From: Paenibacillus brevis
GTDB taxonomy: Bacteria > Bacillota > Bacilli > Paenibacillales > Paenibacillaceae
Length of the DNA stretch: 64,000 nucleotides
Reading direction: 5' to 3'
Assembly (NCBI RefSeq): GCF_018919145.1
Contig: NZ_JAHLQJ010000004.1
Location: 62,001 to 126,000 of the forward strand
How positions within the stretch are numbered: position 1 is the first letter of the stretch; every line of letters begins with the position of its first letter. The position numbers and the translations under genes were made by a program. The notes under the pieces were generated by a model. That model was not told where the DNA came from. It made no database searches and saw nothing but the letters and a program-made list of their open reading frames with translations. Positions 43,854-56,164 of the stretch are shown here, piece after piece.

Positions 43854-46079
43854 TTGGGAAAAAGAAGGACGCTCTATGCCCGCCTCTTTGTCAGCTTCAC
43901 CCTCATTTCTGTTTGCTGTATTCTCATTCTGGCCACCGTGATCTTCTACCTGTACAGGAATATTTCTATCGCCAATGTCAACAAGGCAAACCAAAATGTG
44001 CTGCTGAATACGGAAACCGTTTTTATGAACTATAAAGAAATCGTCCAGAACTACACGATGGACTTCTACGCGAACCCGAATATCAACTCGCTGATGATGA
44101 GCGGGGACACGGAATGGAGCGATCAGCTGTACAATGCCCTGAGCCAAGTGCGAGGTGCCCTGGTCGTCAATCAATATCTGGAGAATGCCTATATTTTTGG
44201 TGTGGATAAGCCTGTTGCGATGTTTGAAAATATGCCGCTTAGCGCTGAATCCAAGCAGGAGCTGTTTGAATTGGTAAAGGGCAGTCAGCTCGTTGACTCT
44301 CCCTTTCTATGGAAGGCTGTTCTGAACGACGGAACCCCCATGACCCTGATGATCGTCTTCTATAATGACATGGCGTTCGCACATAGTGAGTATTATGGAG
44401 GCGTTGCGCTGACCGTTAATCTCGGCAAGCTGCAGAAGAACCTTTTTTCGCAAAAAACCGAGGAATCCACCCGTTATGCCATCCTTGACGAGCAAGGCGG
44501 TGTGCTTATGCACAGCACGCTTCCCGGTACTCCCCTGGATGCTGAAATGCTGAGCCGTGTCGTTGCCTCTCCTTCCGAGCGGGGTTCCTTTGTCTATAAA
44601 GGTGCTGAAGAGCCGCGATTGATTACCTTCATCTATTCTCCGCGGGACAAGCTGTGGTTCTTATCGGAGACGTCCTATCAGGACAGCGTCCGTGATATTT
44701 CAAGGCTCCGCAATATCCTTGTCTTGCTATGTCTGTTCCTCATTGCTGCTGTATCGGTAAGCGCTAATCTTGTCTCCCGGAGGATTTATCAGCCGATCAG
44801 GCGGTTGTTCGGAAATATCTTTCATATCTCCGGCAATCAAGAGGCCCTAAGATTCGGTAATGATCTGGATGCAGCAGACCTGGAGCTGGAAATGATCGGA
44901 GCCAAATTAAAGCAGCTCAAAAAAGAAAGCGATGACAGCGCCTTGATGCGCTGGTTGCTCTCTCCGCACAGTGATGCTAATCATGCCGAGACGCCTATAA
45001 TGAACATCTGTGCCTCCGGAGGGTCTTACTGCGTCTGTGTGCTCGCCGCCGCACAACCTAATCCGGATGAAAGCCCCGCCGCAATCGTCGAGGAGATCAT
45101 CACGGGAATTGACACAGCCTTCTCGGGCCGCGGATCGATTCAGTCCTTCCGTCCGCATCAAGGAGGCGCCGTGATTATTCTCAGTGAGGCAACTGCCGGA
45201 AGCCTGGGAGACTACGCGCTCTACCGGGAGAAATGGGAAAAGCTTGCCGCGTGGTTGTCCGAAGCCGGTGCCAGTCATGCGCTGGGGATCAGCGGTCTTA
45301 CGAGCGATGTTGGCCTCCTAAGACCGAAGTACAGCGAGGCTGCCGACTGTTTGCAATACATCAAGTTTCATCAACAGCAAAATATTATATTTGGAGACGA
45401 CATTATTCACTTGAACAGCAGCCCGATGCCGGACAGCACCCTTGAGCCTGTGCTTCAAGCCGTCCGGCACCCGGATCAGACAGACCGGATCCCTCAAGCG
45501 GTCGAGCGGCTGCTTGCCGTGGCCTGCAGCTATCGTGCCGAGTCCGCCACAACCGCTCTATCCAGGCTTGCCTTCGAATTAAGCCGCACCGCCGTGGCGG
45601 GGGCAGATGCCTGGCACGCCGAGTTCTGGGATTATTACCGGCAGGTCTGGCAGATTCAGAGCTATGACAAGCTAAAGAACTGGCTGGAGGAGTGCTGCTT
45701 CGCCGCCCTTGAACGCTTGGCCAACATAACCGCCGTACGGACCAGGAGCCTTGCCGCAGAAGCTGTTCATTATATCAGGGAGCAATATCATGATCCCGGC
45801 ATTTCGCTTAACGTGTTGGCCGATAAGCTGTCAATCAGTCCCGCGTATCTCAGTAAGCTGATTGCAGAGGAAGTCGGCAGCAGCTTCCCGGATTTCATCA
45901 ACCAGCTTCGTCTGGAACAAGCCAAATCGCTGCTGGTCACGAACCTGGAGCTGGACATTCGAGAGATTGCCACACGGGTCGGTTATGGCAGCAGCACCTA
46001 TTTCACCACCCAATTCAAGAAGCGCTATGGGGTTACCCCCTCCAAATGGAGAATGAATCATATTTTGCAGTCAAGATGA
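43854..46079 (+). CDS. Membrane AraC-family regulator with extracellular sensor
   Basis: About 741 residues from a TTG start at 43854, which has AAAGGGG 8 bases upstream; the ATG at 43797 would add 19 residues and lacks a binding site. Transmembrane helix 1 (about 12-34), an extracellular Cache-like sensor of about 250 residues, helix 2 (about 285-307), a cytoplasmic middle region and the C-terminal AraC double helix-turn-helix (ends YFTTQFKKRYGVTPSKWR). Same architecture as the protein at 7186-9456. It should control the importer at 46570-50145 and/or the divergent GH43-GH28 genes. Confidence 0.9.
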   Translation: MGKRRTLYARLFVSFTLISVCCILILATVIFYLYRNISIANVNKANQNVLLNTETVFMNYKEIVQNYTMDFYANPNINSLMMSGDTEWSDQLYNALSQVRGALVVNQYLENAYIFGVDKPVAMFENMPLSAESKQELFELVKGSQLVDSPFLWKAVLNDGTPMTLMIVFYNDMAFAHSEYYGGVALTVNLGKLQKNLFSQKTEESTRYAILDEQGGVLMHSTLPGTPLDAEMLSRVVASPSERGSFVYKGAEEPRLITFIYSPRDKLWFLSETSYQDSVRDISRLRNILVLLCLFLIAAVSVSANLVSRRIYQPIRRLFGNIFHISGNQEALRFGNDLDAADLELEMIGAKLKQLKKESDDSALMRWLLSPHSDANHAETPIMNICASGGSYCVCVLAAAQPNPDESPAAIVEEIITGIDTAFSGRGSIQSFRPHQGGAVIILSEATAGSLGDYALYREKWEKLAAWLSEAGASHALGISGLTSDVGLLRPKYSEAADCLQYIKFHQQQNIIFGDDIIHLNSSPMPDSTLEPVLQAVRHPDQTDRIPQAVERLLAVACSYRAESATTALSRLAFELSRTAVAGADAWHAEFWDYYRQVWQIQSYDKLKNWLEECCFAALERLANITAVRTRSLAAEAVHYIREQYHDPGISLNVLADKLSISPAYLSKLIAEEVGSSFPDFINQLRLEQAKSLLVTNLELDIREIATRVGYGSSTYFTTQFKKRYGVTPSKWRMNHILQSR

Positions 46080-46091
46080 TTTCTAAAAATA

Positions 46092-46308
46092 GGAGTTCAA
46101 AAAATCAGCTTTTCAGCACCGAGAGGGTTGCGAGAACCTGAAGAAAGAGGAACGGAGTGTAGGCAAAACCTACAAGAGCGAAATGCTTCCAAAGGAAGCA
46201 TGGCCTCGTAAGCATCCGCTTGGACTTCGAGGGTGAACGCTAGATTCGATGTCGAATCAACCTCCTGAAACTCCTCGTGATCAAAAGATGATTTTTTGAA
46301 CAACCTCT
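46092..46308 (+). repeat. Dispersed repeat family B, copy B5
   Basis: About 215 bp. It starts GGAGTTCAAAAAATCAGC and TTTTCAGCACCGAGAGG, contains GAGGAACGGAGTGTAG, CTTCCAAAGGAAGCATG and TAGATTCGATGTCGAATC blocks, and ends ATTTTTTGAACAACCTCTTA. It begins 12 bases after the AraC regulator stop. Confidence 0.82.
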
Positions 46309-46309
46309 T

Positions 46310-46368
46310 AAAAGGGATATCTGAAGCCTTCTGCCTTATGGCAGGCTAAAGATAATCCCTTTTTTCAC
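46310..46368 (+). terminator. Terminator of the membrane AraC regulator gene
   Basis: AAAAGGGAT ... AATCCCTTTTTT outer stem with an inner CTGCC/GGCAG hairpin, followed by a T run. It lies behind repeat B5 and separates the regulator from the importer operon. Confidence 0.75.
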
Positions 46369-46460
46369 GGGCATTCGAGCCGATACAACAAAAAAACAAA
46401 GCTTTTTTAGGTTTTTTAAGCCCTGAAAATCGACTTTTTTTAATCTTTTTTCGATTATTT

Positions 46461-46474
46461 TGATAGCGCTTTCA
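46461..46474 (+). promoter_or_regulatory. Cre box of the second importer operon
   Basis: TGATAGCGCTTTCA fits the cre consensus TGWNANCGNTNWCA at all 14 positions. It lies about 96 bases upstream of the first permease gene, so carbon catabolite repression by CcpA is very likely. Confidence 0.75.
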
Positions 46475-46569
46475 TTAGGCTCTGATTTATGCTCTGCCAT
46501 ATAAAGCGTTCGCCCGATCGCCAGAACGCCGCTAACTGATAACGCTAACATAAAGGAGTTGAACCGGTC

Positions 46570-47550
46570 ATGATGCAAGAGACCTTACCGGAGGCACCCG
46601 GACGGAATGTCCCGAAGACCCGAACCCCGAAACCCAAAAGCTTCCGTAAAGCCCTTCGGAAGGACGGCTCGCTTTATCTGCTCGCTCTCCCGGGTATCAT
46701 CGTTCTGATTCTTTTCGCGTACCTGCCGATGAGCGGCCTGATCCTGGTTTTCAAAAATTACAACTTTAACGATGGCATTTTCGGCAGCCCCTGGGCGGGA
46801 TTCTCCAATTTCGAATTCTTCTTCTCCAGTATGGAGGAAGCTTTCAGAGCCACCCGCAATACCGTGATGCTGAATGCATTGTATATGCTGACCGGTACGT
46901 TCTTCTCGGTCGCTATCGCTATTATTTTGAATGAGCTGCGCAGCAAGTGGTTCATTAAAATAACGCAAAGCGTCATGTTCTTCCCTTACTTTATTTCCTG
47001 GATTATTATCGGGGCAATTCTCTTCTCCTTGCTCGATTACGACAAAGGGATTCTGAACCAGCTGTTCCTAGCCATTGGCATCCCTGAAGTCGAATGGTAC
47101 TCCAGCCCTTGGCTGTTCGTCATCATATTGGTGCTGGCGAATATCTGGAAAAGCGCAGGCTATGGCGCCATCATCTACTACGCCGTGCTCCAAGGCATTG
47201 ATACTTCCTATTATGAAGCCGGACGGATCGACGGCGCCTCCAGGTGGCAGCTTATTACCCGAATTACGCTGCCTATGCTGATCCCTTCCATTATTCTAAT
47301 GACGCTGCTGAGCATCGGCGGCATGCTCAAAGGAGATCTCAGCATGATCATGGGGGTAACCTTCCTGAATCCGCTGCTGCTGCCAACAACCGACATTATC
47401 GATGTGTATGTCTACCGCACGGCCATTCGTTCCGGCGAGTTCGGTTTTGCTTCGGCAATCACGCTCTATCAATCCGTCTTTGGCTTCATCCTGGTGCTGG
47501 TGGCTAATAAACTGGCCGGCTGGTACGACAAGGACAGCAAGCTCTTCTAG
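46570..47550 (+). CDS. Sugar ABC transporter permease, LplB type
   Basis: 326 residues, CUT1 permease with about six transmembrane helices; the first is LYLLALPGIIVLILFAYLPMSG (about 35-56) and is followed by the LplB-typical LVFKNYN. The EAA loop reads YYEAGRIDGASRWQLITRITLP near residue 215. Starts with two ATG codons behind AAAGGAG. It is the first gene of the operon permease-permease-binding protein. As in the other importers of this window no ATPase gene is present. Confidence 0.93.
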   Translation: MMQETLPEAPGRNVPKTRTPKPKSFRKALRKDGSLYLLALPGIIVLILFAYLPMSGLILVFKNYNFNDGIFGSPWAGFSNFEFFFSSMEEAFRATRNTVMLNALYMLTGTFFSVAIAIILNELRSKWFIKITQSVMFFPYFISWIIIGAILFSLLDYDKGILNQLFLAIGIPEVEWYSSPWLFVIILVLANIWKSAGYGAIIYYAVLQGIDTSYYEAGRIDGASRWQLITRITLPMLIPSIILMTLLSIGGMLKGDLSMIMGVTFLNPLLLPTTDIIDVYVYRTAIRSGEFGFASAITLYQSVFGFILVLVANKLAGWYDKDSKLF

Positions 47551-47594
47551 ATATTACGTCAGATGTACGCTCACCACTTTAAGGAGGTATCAAA

Positions 47595-48479
47595 ATGGCA
47601 ACCACAGAAAGCAAAGGGCTCATGATCTTCTTTTATTGCTTTATTGCGGTCTTCTCGATCATTTGCCTGATCCCGTTTGTGCTGGCTGTATCCGGCTCCT
47701 TATCGACGGAGGCCAGAATCGCTGCCGAAGGCTACTCCTTCCTGCCCCGGGGATTTTCACTTGAAACCTATCAGTTTCTATTCGGTTCAAAGGCAGAGCA
47801 GATTATCAGGGCCTATTCCGTGTCCTTGCTTGTAACGGCACTCGGCACAGTCTCAGCGGTGCTGGTGACCACGGCTTACGCCTATGTCGTATCGGTTAAA
47901 GGCTTCCGTTTCAAAAATGTGCTCGCCTTCTTCGCTTATTTTACGATGTTGTTCAGCGGAGGCACGCTGCCCTGGTACTTGCTAAGCACCAAGTACTATC
48001 ACTTGAATAACACGCTGATCGGGCTGTTCGTTCCCTATCTGCTGAATGTGTTTCTAATGTTCCTGATGACCAATTATTTCCGCAGTATTCCGCATGAAAT
48101 CGTGGAATCGGCAGAGATCGACGGGGCAGGCCATATGCGGATTTTCTTCAGCATGATGATTCCATTGGGAAGAGTCGGGCTCGTTACCATCTCCTTGTTC
48201 TATGCGCTGCAGTTCTGGAATGACTTTTACCTGCCGCTCATGCTTGTATCCAATCAGGAGCTCTACACGATTCAATACATGATGTACAACATGATGGCTA
48301 ACATTCAATTTCTGGCTTCCGGCAATGCGGCACAGGTGAGCGGCGCGATCATTGCTCCGCCGTTGGAGACCGCCAAGATGGCCATGACTTGTCTGACGGT
48401 TCTGCCCATTGCGATTCTGTATCCGTTTCTTCAACGCTTCTTTGTCAGAGGCATTGTCGTAGGCTCGGTCAAGGGCTGA
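47595..48479 (+). CDS. Sugar ABC transporter permease, LplC type
   Basis: 294 residues. First transmembrane helix at about 9-32, EAA loop VESAEIDGAGHMRIFFSMMIP near residue 175, and the typical ending FVRGIVVGSVKG. AAGGAGGT lies 6 bases before the ATG, and the gene begins 44 bases after the LplB-type permease. It forms the heterodimeric pore with it. Confidence 0.94.
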   Translation: MATTESKGLMIFFYCFIAVFSIICLIPFVLAVSGSLSTEARIAAEGYSFLPRGFSLETYQFLFGSKAEQIIRAYSVSLLVTALGTVSAVLVTTAYAYVVSVKGFRFKNVLAFFAYFTMLFSGGTLPWYLLSTKYYHLNNTLIGLFVPYLLNVFLMFLMTNYFRSIPHEIVESAEIDGAGHMRIFFSMMIPLGRVGLVTISLFYALQFWNDFYLPLMLVSNQELYTIQYMMYNMMANIQFLASGNAAQVSGAIIAPPLETAKMAMTCLTVLPIAILYPFLQRFFVRGIVVGSVKG

Positions 48480-48633
48480 TTTCCGCCCAGACTATTTGCA
48501 AGATTGCTTCAGGCAGAGATTCTTCCGGCTCATTGTGGTGTTTTGGTGTACCATAGTACCATACAGAACATGAGGAATCGCCTGCCTTTGCAATATAAGC
48601 CGTAAGGCTGAATATATTCCAGGAGGGTTTAAG

Positions 48634-50145
48634 ATGAAAAAGAACAGAGTCTGGTTAAGCTTGTTCCTGACATTCGCATTTCTGTTAAGCGCTTGTTCCT
48701 CGGGCAATAACGGAAGCGCTAACACGAATGCAGGCAGCAAGGAAGAGAGCGCAAGCGAGAGTGCCGGCAGCCTGGCTCCCGCCAAATTAACAATCGTGCT
48801 CTATGGCGACGAGACCAATCGAATGAAGGAACTGGCAAAGACCGAATTTTACGATGTGATCAAGCAGGAGATTAACGCTGAGGTTGAATTTCAGTTCCTT
48901 CCATGGAGTGAATATGCCGGCGGCAAGACCGACTTGATGCTGTCTACCGGCGAGGACTTTGCTACTTATACGGACATTAATTACATGGTGAAGTCAGTTG
49001 CCAAGGGGGTATATGCCGACCTTACCCCTTATCTGGACACCGCTCCGGACTTAAGCGCGAACGTGGATGAAGCTTCCTTCACCGCTTTCCAGTTGGGTGG
49101 CAAGCAATATGCGATTCCGGTCGGCAACAAGCCGAATTCCGCAGAGTTCTACAGTGTGCTCGTTCGCCAGGACTTGCTGGAAGAGGTCGGAATGACAAGT
49201 GTGTCCTCACTGGCAGAACTGGAAGAATTCTATGACAAGGTTCATGCGATTCATCCGGAATTGATCGGATACGCCAGTACCGATGCGCGCCGCATGCTGC
49301 TTTACGACTATACGGATAAAAACCTCTACTGGCAAAATGAATTCATTGCGCTGGACGAGTCTGCAGAGGACGATCAAATTATCAGCTGGTTCGAATCCGA
49401 AGATTTCAAGAAATACGCCGGGTTAATGCACGGCTGGTATCAAAAAGGCATCATTCCTAAATATGCTGCGACCAATACGCCGCAGCTTCAATCCGATTGG
49501 AACTCCGGCAAGGCAATTTTCTGGGCAGGGACAGCGGCACGTCCTTTTGAAGGAGCCGCAACCATTTCACAAGCAGTACCCGAGGCTAAGCTGGCCAACT
49601 ATTTCCTGGGCACAGGCCGTCCAAAAATCAGCCGCGGCACTTACAGCACCGCTTTCTTCGTATCCTCCGCAGCGAAGGATCCTGAGCGTTACGTCATGTT
49701 CTTCAACCTGCTGCAAAAGAATCAGGAGCTGTATGACCTGTTCGCCTATGGTATCGAAGGAACCGACTATACACTGGATGAAAATGGCCGTTTGACGAAA
49801 ATCAATAATGATGCGCTGATTCCTGACTGGCTGTTGATGAACAAAAACTTCATTCGCTTCGATAATTCTGTACCGGAAGATTTCATTGCCGAATATAAAG
49901 CATGGGATGACGGAGCAATCATTTCCAAAGGGGCTGGCTTCAACTTCGACAATACCCCTGTCAAGAATGAAGAAACCAAGCTGAACGGTGTGTTCACGGA
50001 ATACCTAGCACCGATCGGCAGCGGGTTCGTCGATTACGATGAAGTCTATCCGAAAGCGCTGGAAAAGTTAAAAGCGGCAGGCCTGGATAAATATATCGCC
50101 GAATATCAAAAGCAATACTCGGAATGGTATGCAAAGCATAACTAG
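48634..50145 (+). CDS. Sugar ABC transporter substrate-binding lipoprotein
   Basis: 503 residues. Lipoprotein signal with lipobox LSAC and Cys21, then a Ser/Asn/Gly-rich linker to about residue 48. The body belongs to extracellular solute-binding family 1, with the AIPVGNKPNSAEFYSVLVRQD and FWAGTAARPFEGA stretches in the positions of the hinge and ligand-binding cleft. It lies 154 bases after the LplC-type gene and behind a GGAGG. Ligand unknown; pectin side-chain oligosaccharides are plausible from its neighbours. Confidence 0.92.
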   Translation: MKKNRVWLSLFLTFAFLLSACSSGNNGSANTNAGSKEESASESAGSLAPAKLTIVLYGDETNRMKELAKTEFYDVIKQEINAEVEFQFLPWSEYAGGKTDLMLSTGEDFATYTDINYMVKSVAKGVYADLTPYLDTAPDLSANVDEASFTAFQLGGKQYAIPVGNKPNSAEFYSVLVRQDLLEEVGMTSVSSLAELEEFYDKVHAIHPELIGYASTDARRMLLYDYTDKNLYWQNEFIALDESAEDDQIISWFESEDFKKYAGLMHGWYQKGIIPKYAATNTPQLQSDWNSGKAIFWAGTAARPFEGAATISQAVPEAKLANYFLGTGRPKISRGTYSTAFFVSSAAKDPERYVMFFNLLQKNQELYDLFAYGIEGTDYTLDENGRLTKINNDALIPDWLLMNKNFIRFDNSVPEDFIAEYKAWDDGAIISKGAGFNFDNTPVKNEETKLNGVFTEYLAPIGSGFVDYDEVYPKALEKLKAAGLDKYIAEYQKQYSEWYAKHN

Positions 50146-50157
50146 TTCGTAAAGCAG

Positions 50158-50215
50158 CAAAAAAAAGGGGCTGCCAGAAAGTCAGTAGACACTGACTGCT
50201 GGACGCCCCATTTTC
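50158..50215 (+). terminator. Terminator of the second importer operon
   Basis: GGGGC ... GCCCC outer stem with an inner AGTCAGT/ACTGACT hairpin, A-rich before and CATTTTCG after. It lies 12 bases past the binding-protein stop. Confidence 0.75.
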
Positions 50216-50311
50216 GTTAACTCTAAAAGTAGGAACAAAAATTGTCTTTCTTGCAAAATGGAGGTTATCACACCCCATTTGAGAAAGGACGTTTTTTTGC
50301 GCAATCTAATC

Positions 50312-50854
50312 TCAGGATCCTGCATGATAATCGCTTAATTTACCTTCGTAAATCAAATGCAACCGGTCACTTTGCCGAAAATCATTCGGTGTAACCAGCG
50401 CAGGCAGCTTGTTCCACAGCTTGATGCCGGAACGCTCCAGAATCTCTGCAACAAATTGCGAGCAAAAATAGGAGTTGCTGAATTCCACCGGCTCCTTTAG
50501 TGCAATACCAATGACGCCCAGAATGTTATACAAATACTTATTGCGCTGTTTTATAAAAAGCTGGAGGACGCGTTTCATTTTCTCAACCTCGCGTTCAGAC
50601 ACCTGAAGCTCGTAAATAACGCATGTCGTATTCGGATATTTGCTGAAGGTGCCCGTCTTGATGTCTTCCCGTACAAATCCGCCGTTTAGAGGATTGCCGG
50701 GTTTCTTCCTCCCGAAGCTGTACAGCTCGGAAAGCTCCCGATTAAAAGAAATAGAGGCATGATTATAAGGTGCCCTCGTATAGCTCTTAATCATCTTTGT
50801 AAAAAGCGTTCCCGTATTCGTAAGTAAGATAAAGACCGAGCAATCTGCTGCCAT
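50312..50854 (-). CDS. Permuted papain-like (NlpC/P60, YiiX-type) protein
   Basis: 180 residues, no signal peptide. The order His first (PYNHASISF, His32) and Cys late (SYFCSQFVAEIL, Cys131) is that of the circularly permuted papain-fold proteins of the YaeF/YiiX group, where members act on peptides, amides or lipids. FSRELS-like and GGFVREDI parts fit the same fold. Its target is not known. It stands alone on the minus strand between the importer operon and the divergent CdsA-like gene. Confidence 0.78.
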   Translation of the reverse strand: MAADCSVFILLTNTGTLFTKMIKSYTRAPYNHASISFNRELSELYSFGRKKPGNPLNGGFVREDIKTGTFSKYPNTTCVIYELQVSEREVEKMKRVLQLFIKQRNKYLYNILGVIGIALKEPVEFSNSYFCSQFVAEILERSGIKLWNKLPALVTPNDFRQSDRLHLIYEGKLSDYHAGS

Positions 50855-50992
50855 TTACGAAATTTCTCCTTATCAAGTGTGAACTATTCCTTCATAATAA
50901 CATATGATCCCTTCTGGAGGTGCTGAAAATCCGCCGTTTGGGAACACTTCCTTCAATGGAATCCTTATCTTGCGAGAAGATGGTGATTAGCA

Positions 50993-51907
50993 ATGGACAG
51001 CTCATACTATACATTACTCCTGATATTTATTATTTTATCTGTTATCCATCTGGTTTATTATGTGCTGGGAAAAGTTAAACCTCTCAAGGACTACTCTGCC
51101 ATTAGCATACGTATCAAAACCTGGTGGGGTATGTTTTTCATATTTTGTTTGGCTACCCTTTTCAATCCTGTAGTGTCCCTGTTATCTCTTATGGTGCTTA
51201 CCTTTTTTGCCTTGAAGGAGTATTTCACCATGATTCGGTCAAGGAAAGCGGACCGCCGAATATATCTATGGGCCTATCTGTCGATCCCTGTGCAATTCTA
51301 CTGGATTTATATCGAATGGTACGGCATGTTTATTATTTTCATCCCCATCTATGTGTTCCTGTTCCTGCCATTACCGCGGATCATCAACAAAGGGACGGTT
51401 GGCTTCCTGCGCAGTGTCAGCTCGACCCAATGGGGACTGATGCTCATGGTGTTCGGACTCAGCCATTTAGCCTACTTTCAATTTGCAACGCCGCAATACG
51501 GAGCGGGACTTGTACTTTTCCTGGTCGTGTTAACGCAGTTAAATGATGTCGTACATCATCTGGCTTCGATTATTCTCGGCAAGCACAAAGTCGTTCCTAC
51601 CGCTAATCCCTATTTGACCTGGGAAGGCTTCCTTTGTGCATTTATCATAACAACCGCCGTGTCTTATTTGATCTACCCTTACCTTACTCCCCTTACCCCA
51701 ACCTTCGGGCTCGTATCCGGTATGCTCATTAGCTTAAGCGGTTATTTAGGCAGCTTGACCGTTTCCGTTCTGAGAAGAGATTTGTTGATCGGGGCTGACG
51801 ATAAATTTGAAGCATTGAACAAAAGCTACTTGAGTCGGGTGGATAGCCTGGCCTATACTTCACCTGTCTTTTTTCACGTTATTCGTTACTACTTTGATTT
51901 TATGTAA
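50993..51907 (+). CDS. CdsA-like phosphatidate cytidylyltransferase family membrane protein
   Basis: 304 residues with about eight transmembrane helices. The CdsA signature region near the C-terminus is present: SLSGYLGSLTVSVLRRD, then LSRVDSLAYTSPVFFHV, with the conserved Arg, Asp and Ser of the metal/CTP site. TQLNDVVHHLASIILGKH in the middle is the second conserved loop. Such enzymes make CDP-diacylglycerol from CTP and phosphatidate. Because it is isolated and not with uppS, dxr or rseP, it is more likely a paralog of the YnbB kind than the housekeeping enzyme (inference). Confidence 0.88.
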   Translation: MDSSYYTLLLIFIILSVIHLVYYVLGKVKPLKDYSAISIRIKTWWGMFFIFCLATLFNPVVSLLSLMVLTFFALKEYFTMIRSRKADRRIYLWAYLSIPVQFYWIYIEWYGMFIIFIPIYVFLFLPLPRIINKGTVGFLRSVSSTQWGLMLMVFGLSHLAYFQFATPQYGAGLVLFLVVLTQLNDVVHHLASIILGKHKVVPTANPYLTWEGFLCAFIITTAVSYLIYPYLTPLTPTFGLVSGMLISLSGYLGSLTVSVLRRDLLIGADDKFEALNKSYLSRVDSLAYTSPVFFHVIRYYFDFM

Positions 51908-51925
51908 TGAGCAAGAATGCTAAGA

Positions 51926-51969
51926 AGCGCCCCATTTTGTATCTGGTATACAGACACGAATGGGGCGCT
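51926..51969 (+). terminator. Bidirectional terminator between the CdsA-like and GH2 genes
   Basis: GCGCCCCATT and AATGGGGCGC form a 10-base stem, with an inner CTGGTATACAG palindrome. It lies between two convergent genes and can stop both. Confidence 0.8.
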
Positions 51970-52028
51970 GTCAGAGGGATTACAGCCTGCCATATCATCT
52001 TTAGATTCAGCGGCTGCTCAACCTGAGC

Positions 52029-55088
<3,060 letters not shown>

Positions 55089-55106
55089 CTATTTTTCTTC
55101 TTAAAT

Positions 55107-55333
55107 AAATAAGTTGAATCGAAATGCTACGTAGAAAGGGCATAAGTGTGTAGTGTTAAAAGCTTTCTGTAAGAAAGCTACTTCGGAAGCATAAAGCGTA
55201 AGCGTTCGCCTTTGTGAGTGGATTTCTACCTTATCCTAATTTAGTTTAATCAGAGAATTCCGCGAACAACAGCGATCGTAAGCAACCTTCACACGTTGCC
55301 CCCAACGTACGGTCATATATTCAACTTATATAT
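55107..55333 (+). repeat. Dispersed hairpin repeat family A, copy A4
   Basis: About 227 bp in the same orientation as A3. Ends ATAAGTTGAA and TTCAACTTATAT; contains GGGCATAAGTGTGTAGTG, GCGTTCGCCTTTGTGAG, CAACAGCGATCGTAAGC and CTTCACACGTTGCCC. It fills the gap between the stop of the last importer gene and the GH2 start. Confidence 0.85.
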
Positions 55334-55339
55334 CACTAA

Positions 55340-56164
55340 CTACTTGATCGAGCCGATCATTCCTGCCACGAAGTGCTTCTGCATCACAAAGAATACAATG
55401 GCGGTCGGGACGGTCGAGATGACAATCGCCAGCATGATGAGTCCGTAGTCCGGCGTATAGCTGGAGCCGAGCGTGGAGATCAAGAGCGGTATCGTCTGCT
55501 TCTGCGGGGTCTGCAGAATGATCAGCGGCCACATATAATTGTTCCAGCTGCTCATAAAGGTAATGATTGCTGCAGCCGCATAGGTCGTCTTCATCGTCGG
55601 AACGAATACCCGATAGAATAGACCCAGTTCAGACAAGCCGTCGATTCGGCCTGCCTCCAGCAGCTCCTTCGGAAACATTTTCGTGCTCTGCCGAAAGAAG
55701 AAGATCAGAAATGCCGTCGTCATGGTCGGCAACACCACCGCTGCAAGTGTATCAATACCGATCAGCGGAACAAGATTCGTGATCTTGCCGAACAGCCGAT
55801 ATAACGGGACCATCATCGCTGCGAACGGAATCATCATCGATAAGAGCAAAATGTTGAAGACAATATCCTTCGTCTTGCTGCGATAGATTTCAAAGCCGTA
55901 TCCTGCCAGTGAAGCGATCAAAAGCGCCAGCAAGGTGGTGGACACGGAGACAATCAGGGAATTCTTCATTGCATTTAATATATTCACGGATTCAAGCAAA
56001 TTCCGCAGATTGTCCATAAAGTGCATGCCCGGAAGCAATCGTCCGCGGGTAACATCCACCGAAGCGTTCGTCGAGCTGACAATCATCCACAAGAACGGAA
56101 AAATAGAGATGAACGCGGCAACAGAAAGGAATACATACATGGAGAATCTTCTGACCTTAACCAT
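55340..56164 (-). CDS. Sugar ABC transporter permease, MalG/AraQ type
   Basis: 274 residues from the ATG at 56164, which overlaps the preceding permease stop by 8 bases (ATGGTTAA). The frame is open to 56209, but that part lies inside the neighbour. About six transmembrane helices, EAA loop LLEAGRIDGLSELGLFYRVFVP near residue 180, and the typical ending FVAGMIGSIK. Last gene of the third importer operon. Confidence 0.93.
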   Translation of the reverse strand: MVKVRRFSMYVFLSVAAFISIFPFLWMIVSSTNASVDVTRGRLLPGMHFMDNLRNLLESVNILNAMKNSLIVSVSTTLLALLIASLAGYGFEIYRSKTKDIVFNILLLSMMIPFAAMMVPLYRLFGKITNLVPLIGIDTLAAVVLPTMTTAFLIFFFRQSTKMFPKELLEAGRIDGLSELGLFYRVFVPTMKTTYAAAAIITFMSSWNNYMWPLIILQTPQKQTIPLLISTLGSSYTPDYGLIMLAIVISTVPTAIVFFVMQKHFVAGMIGSIK

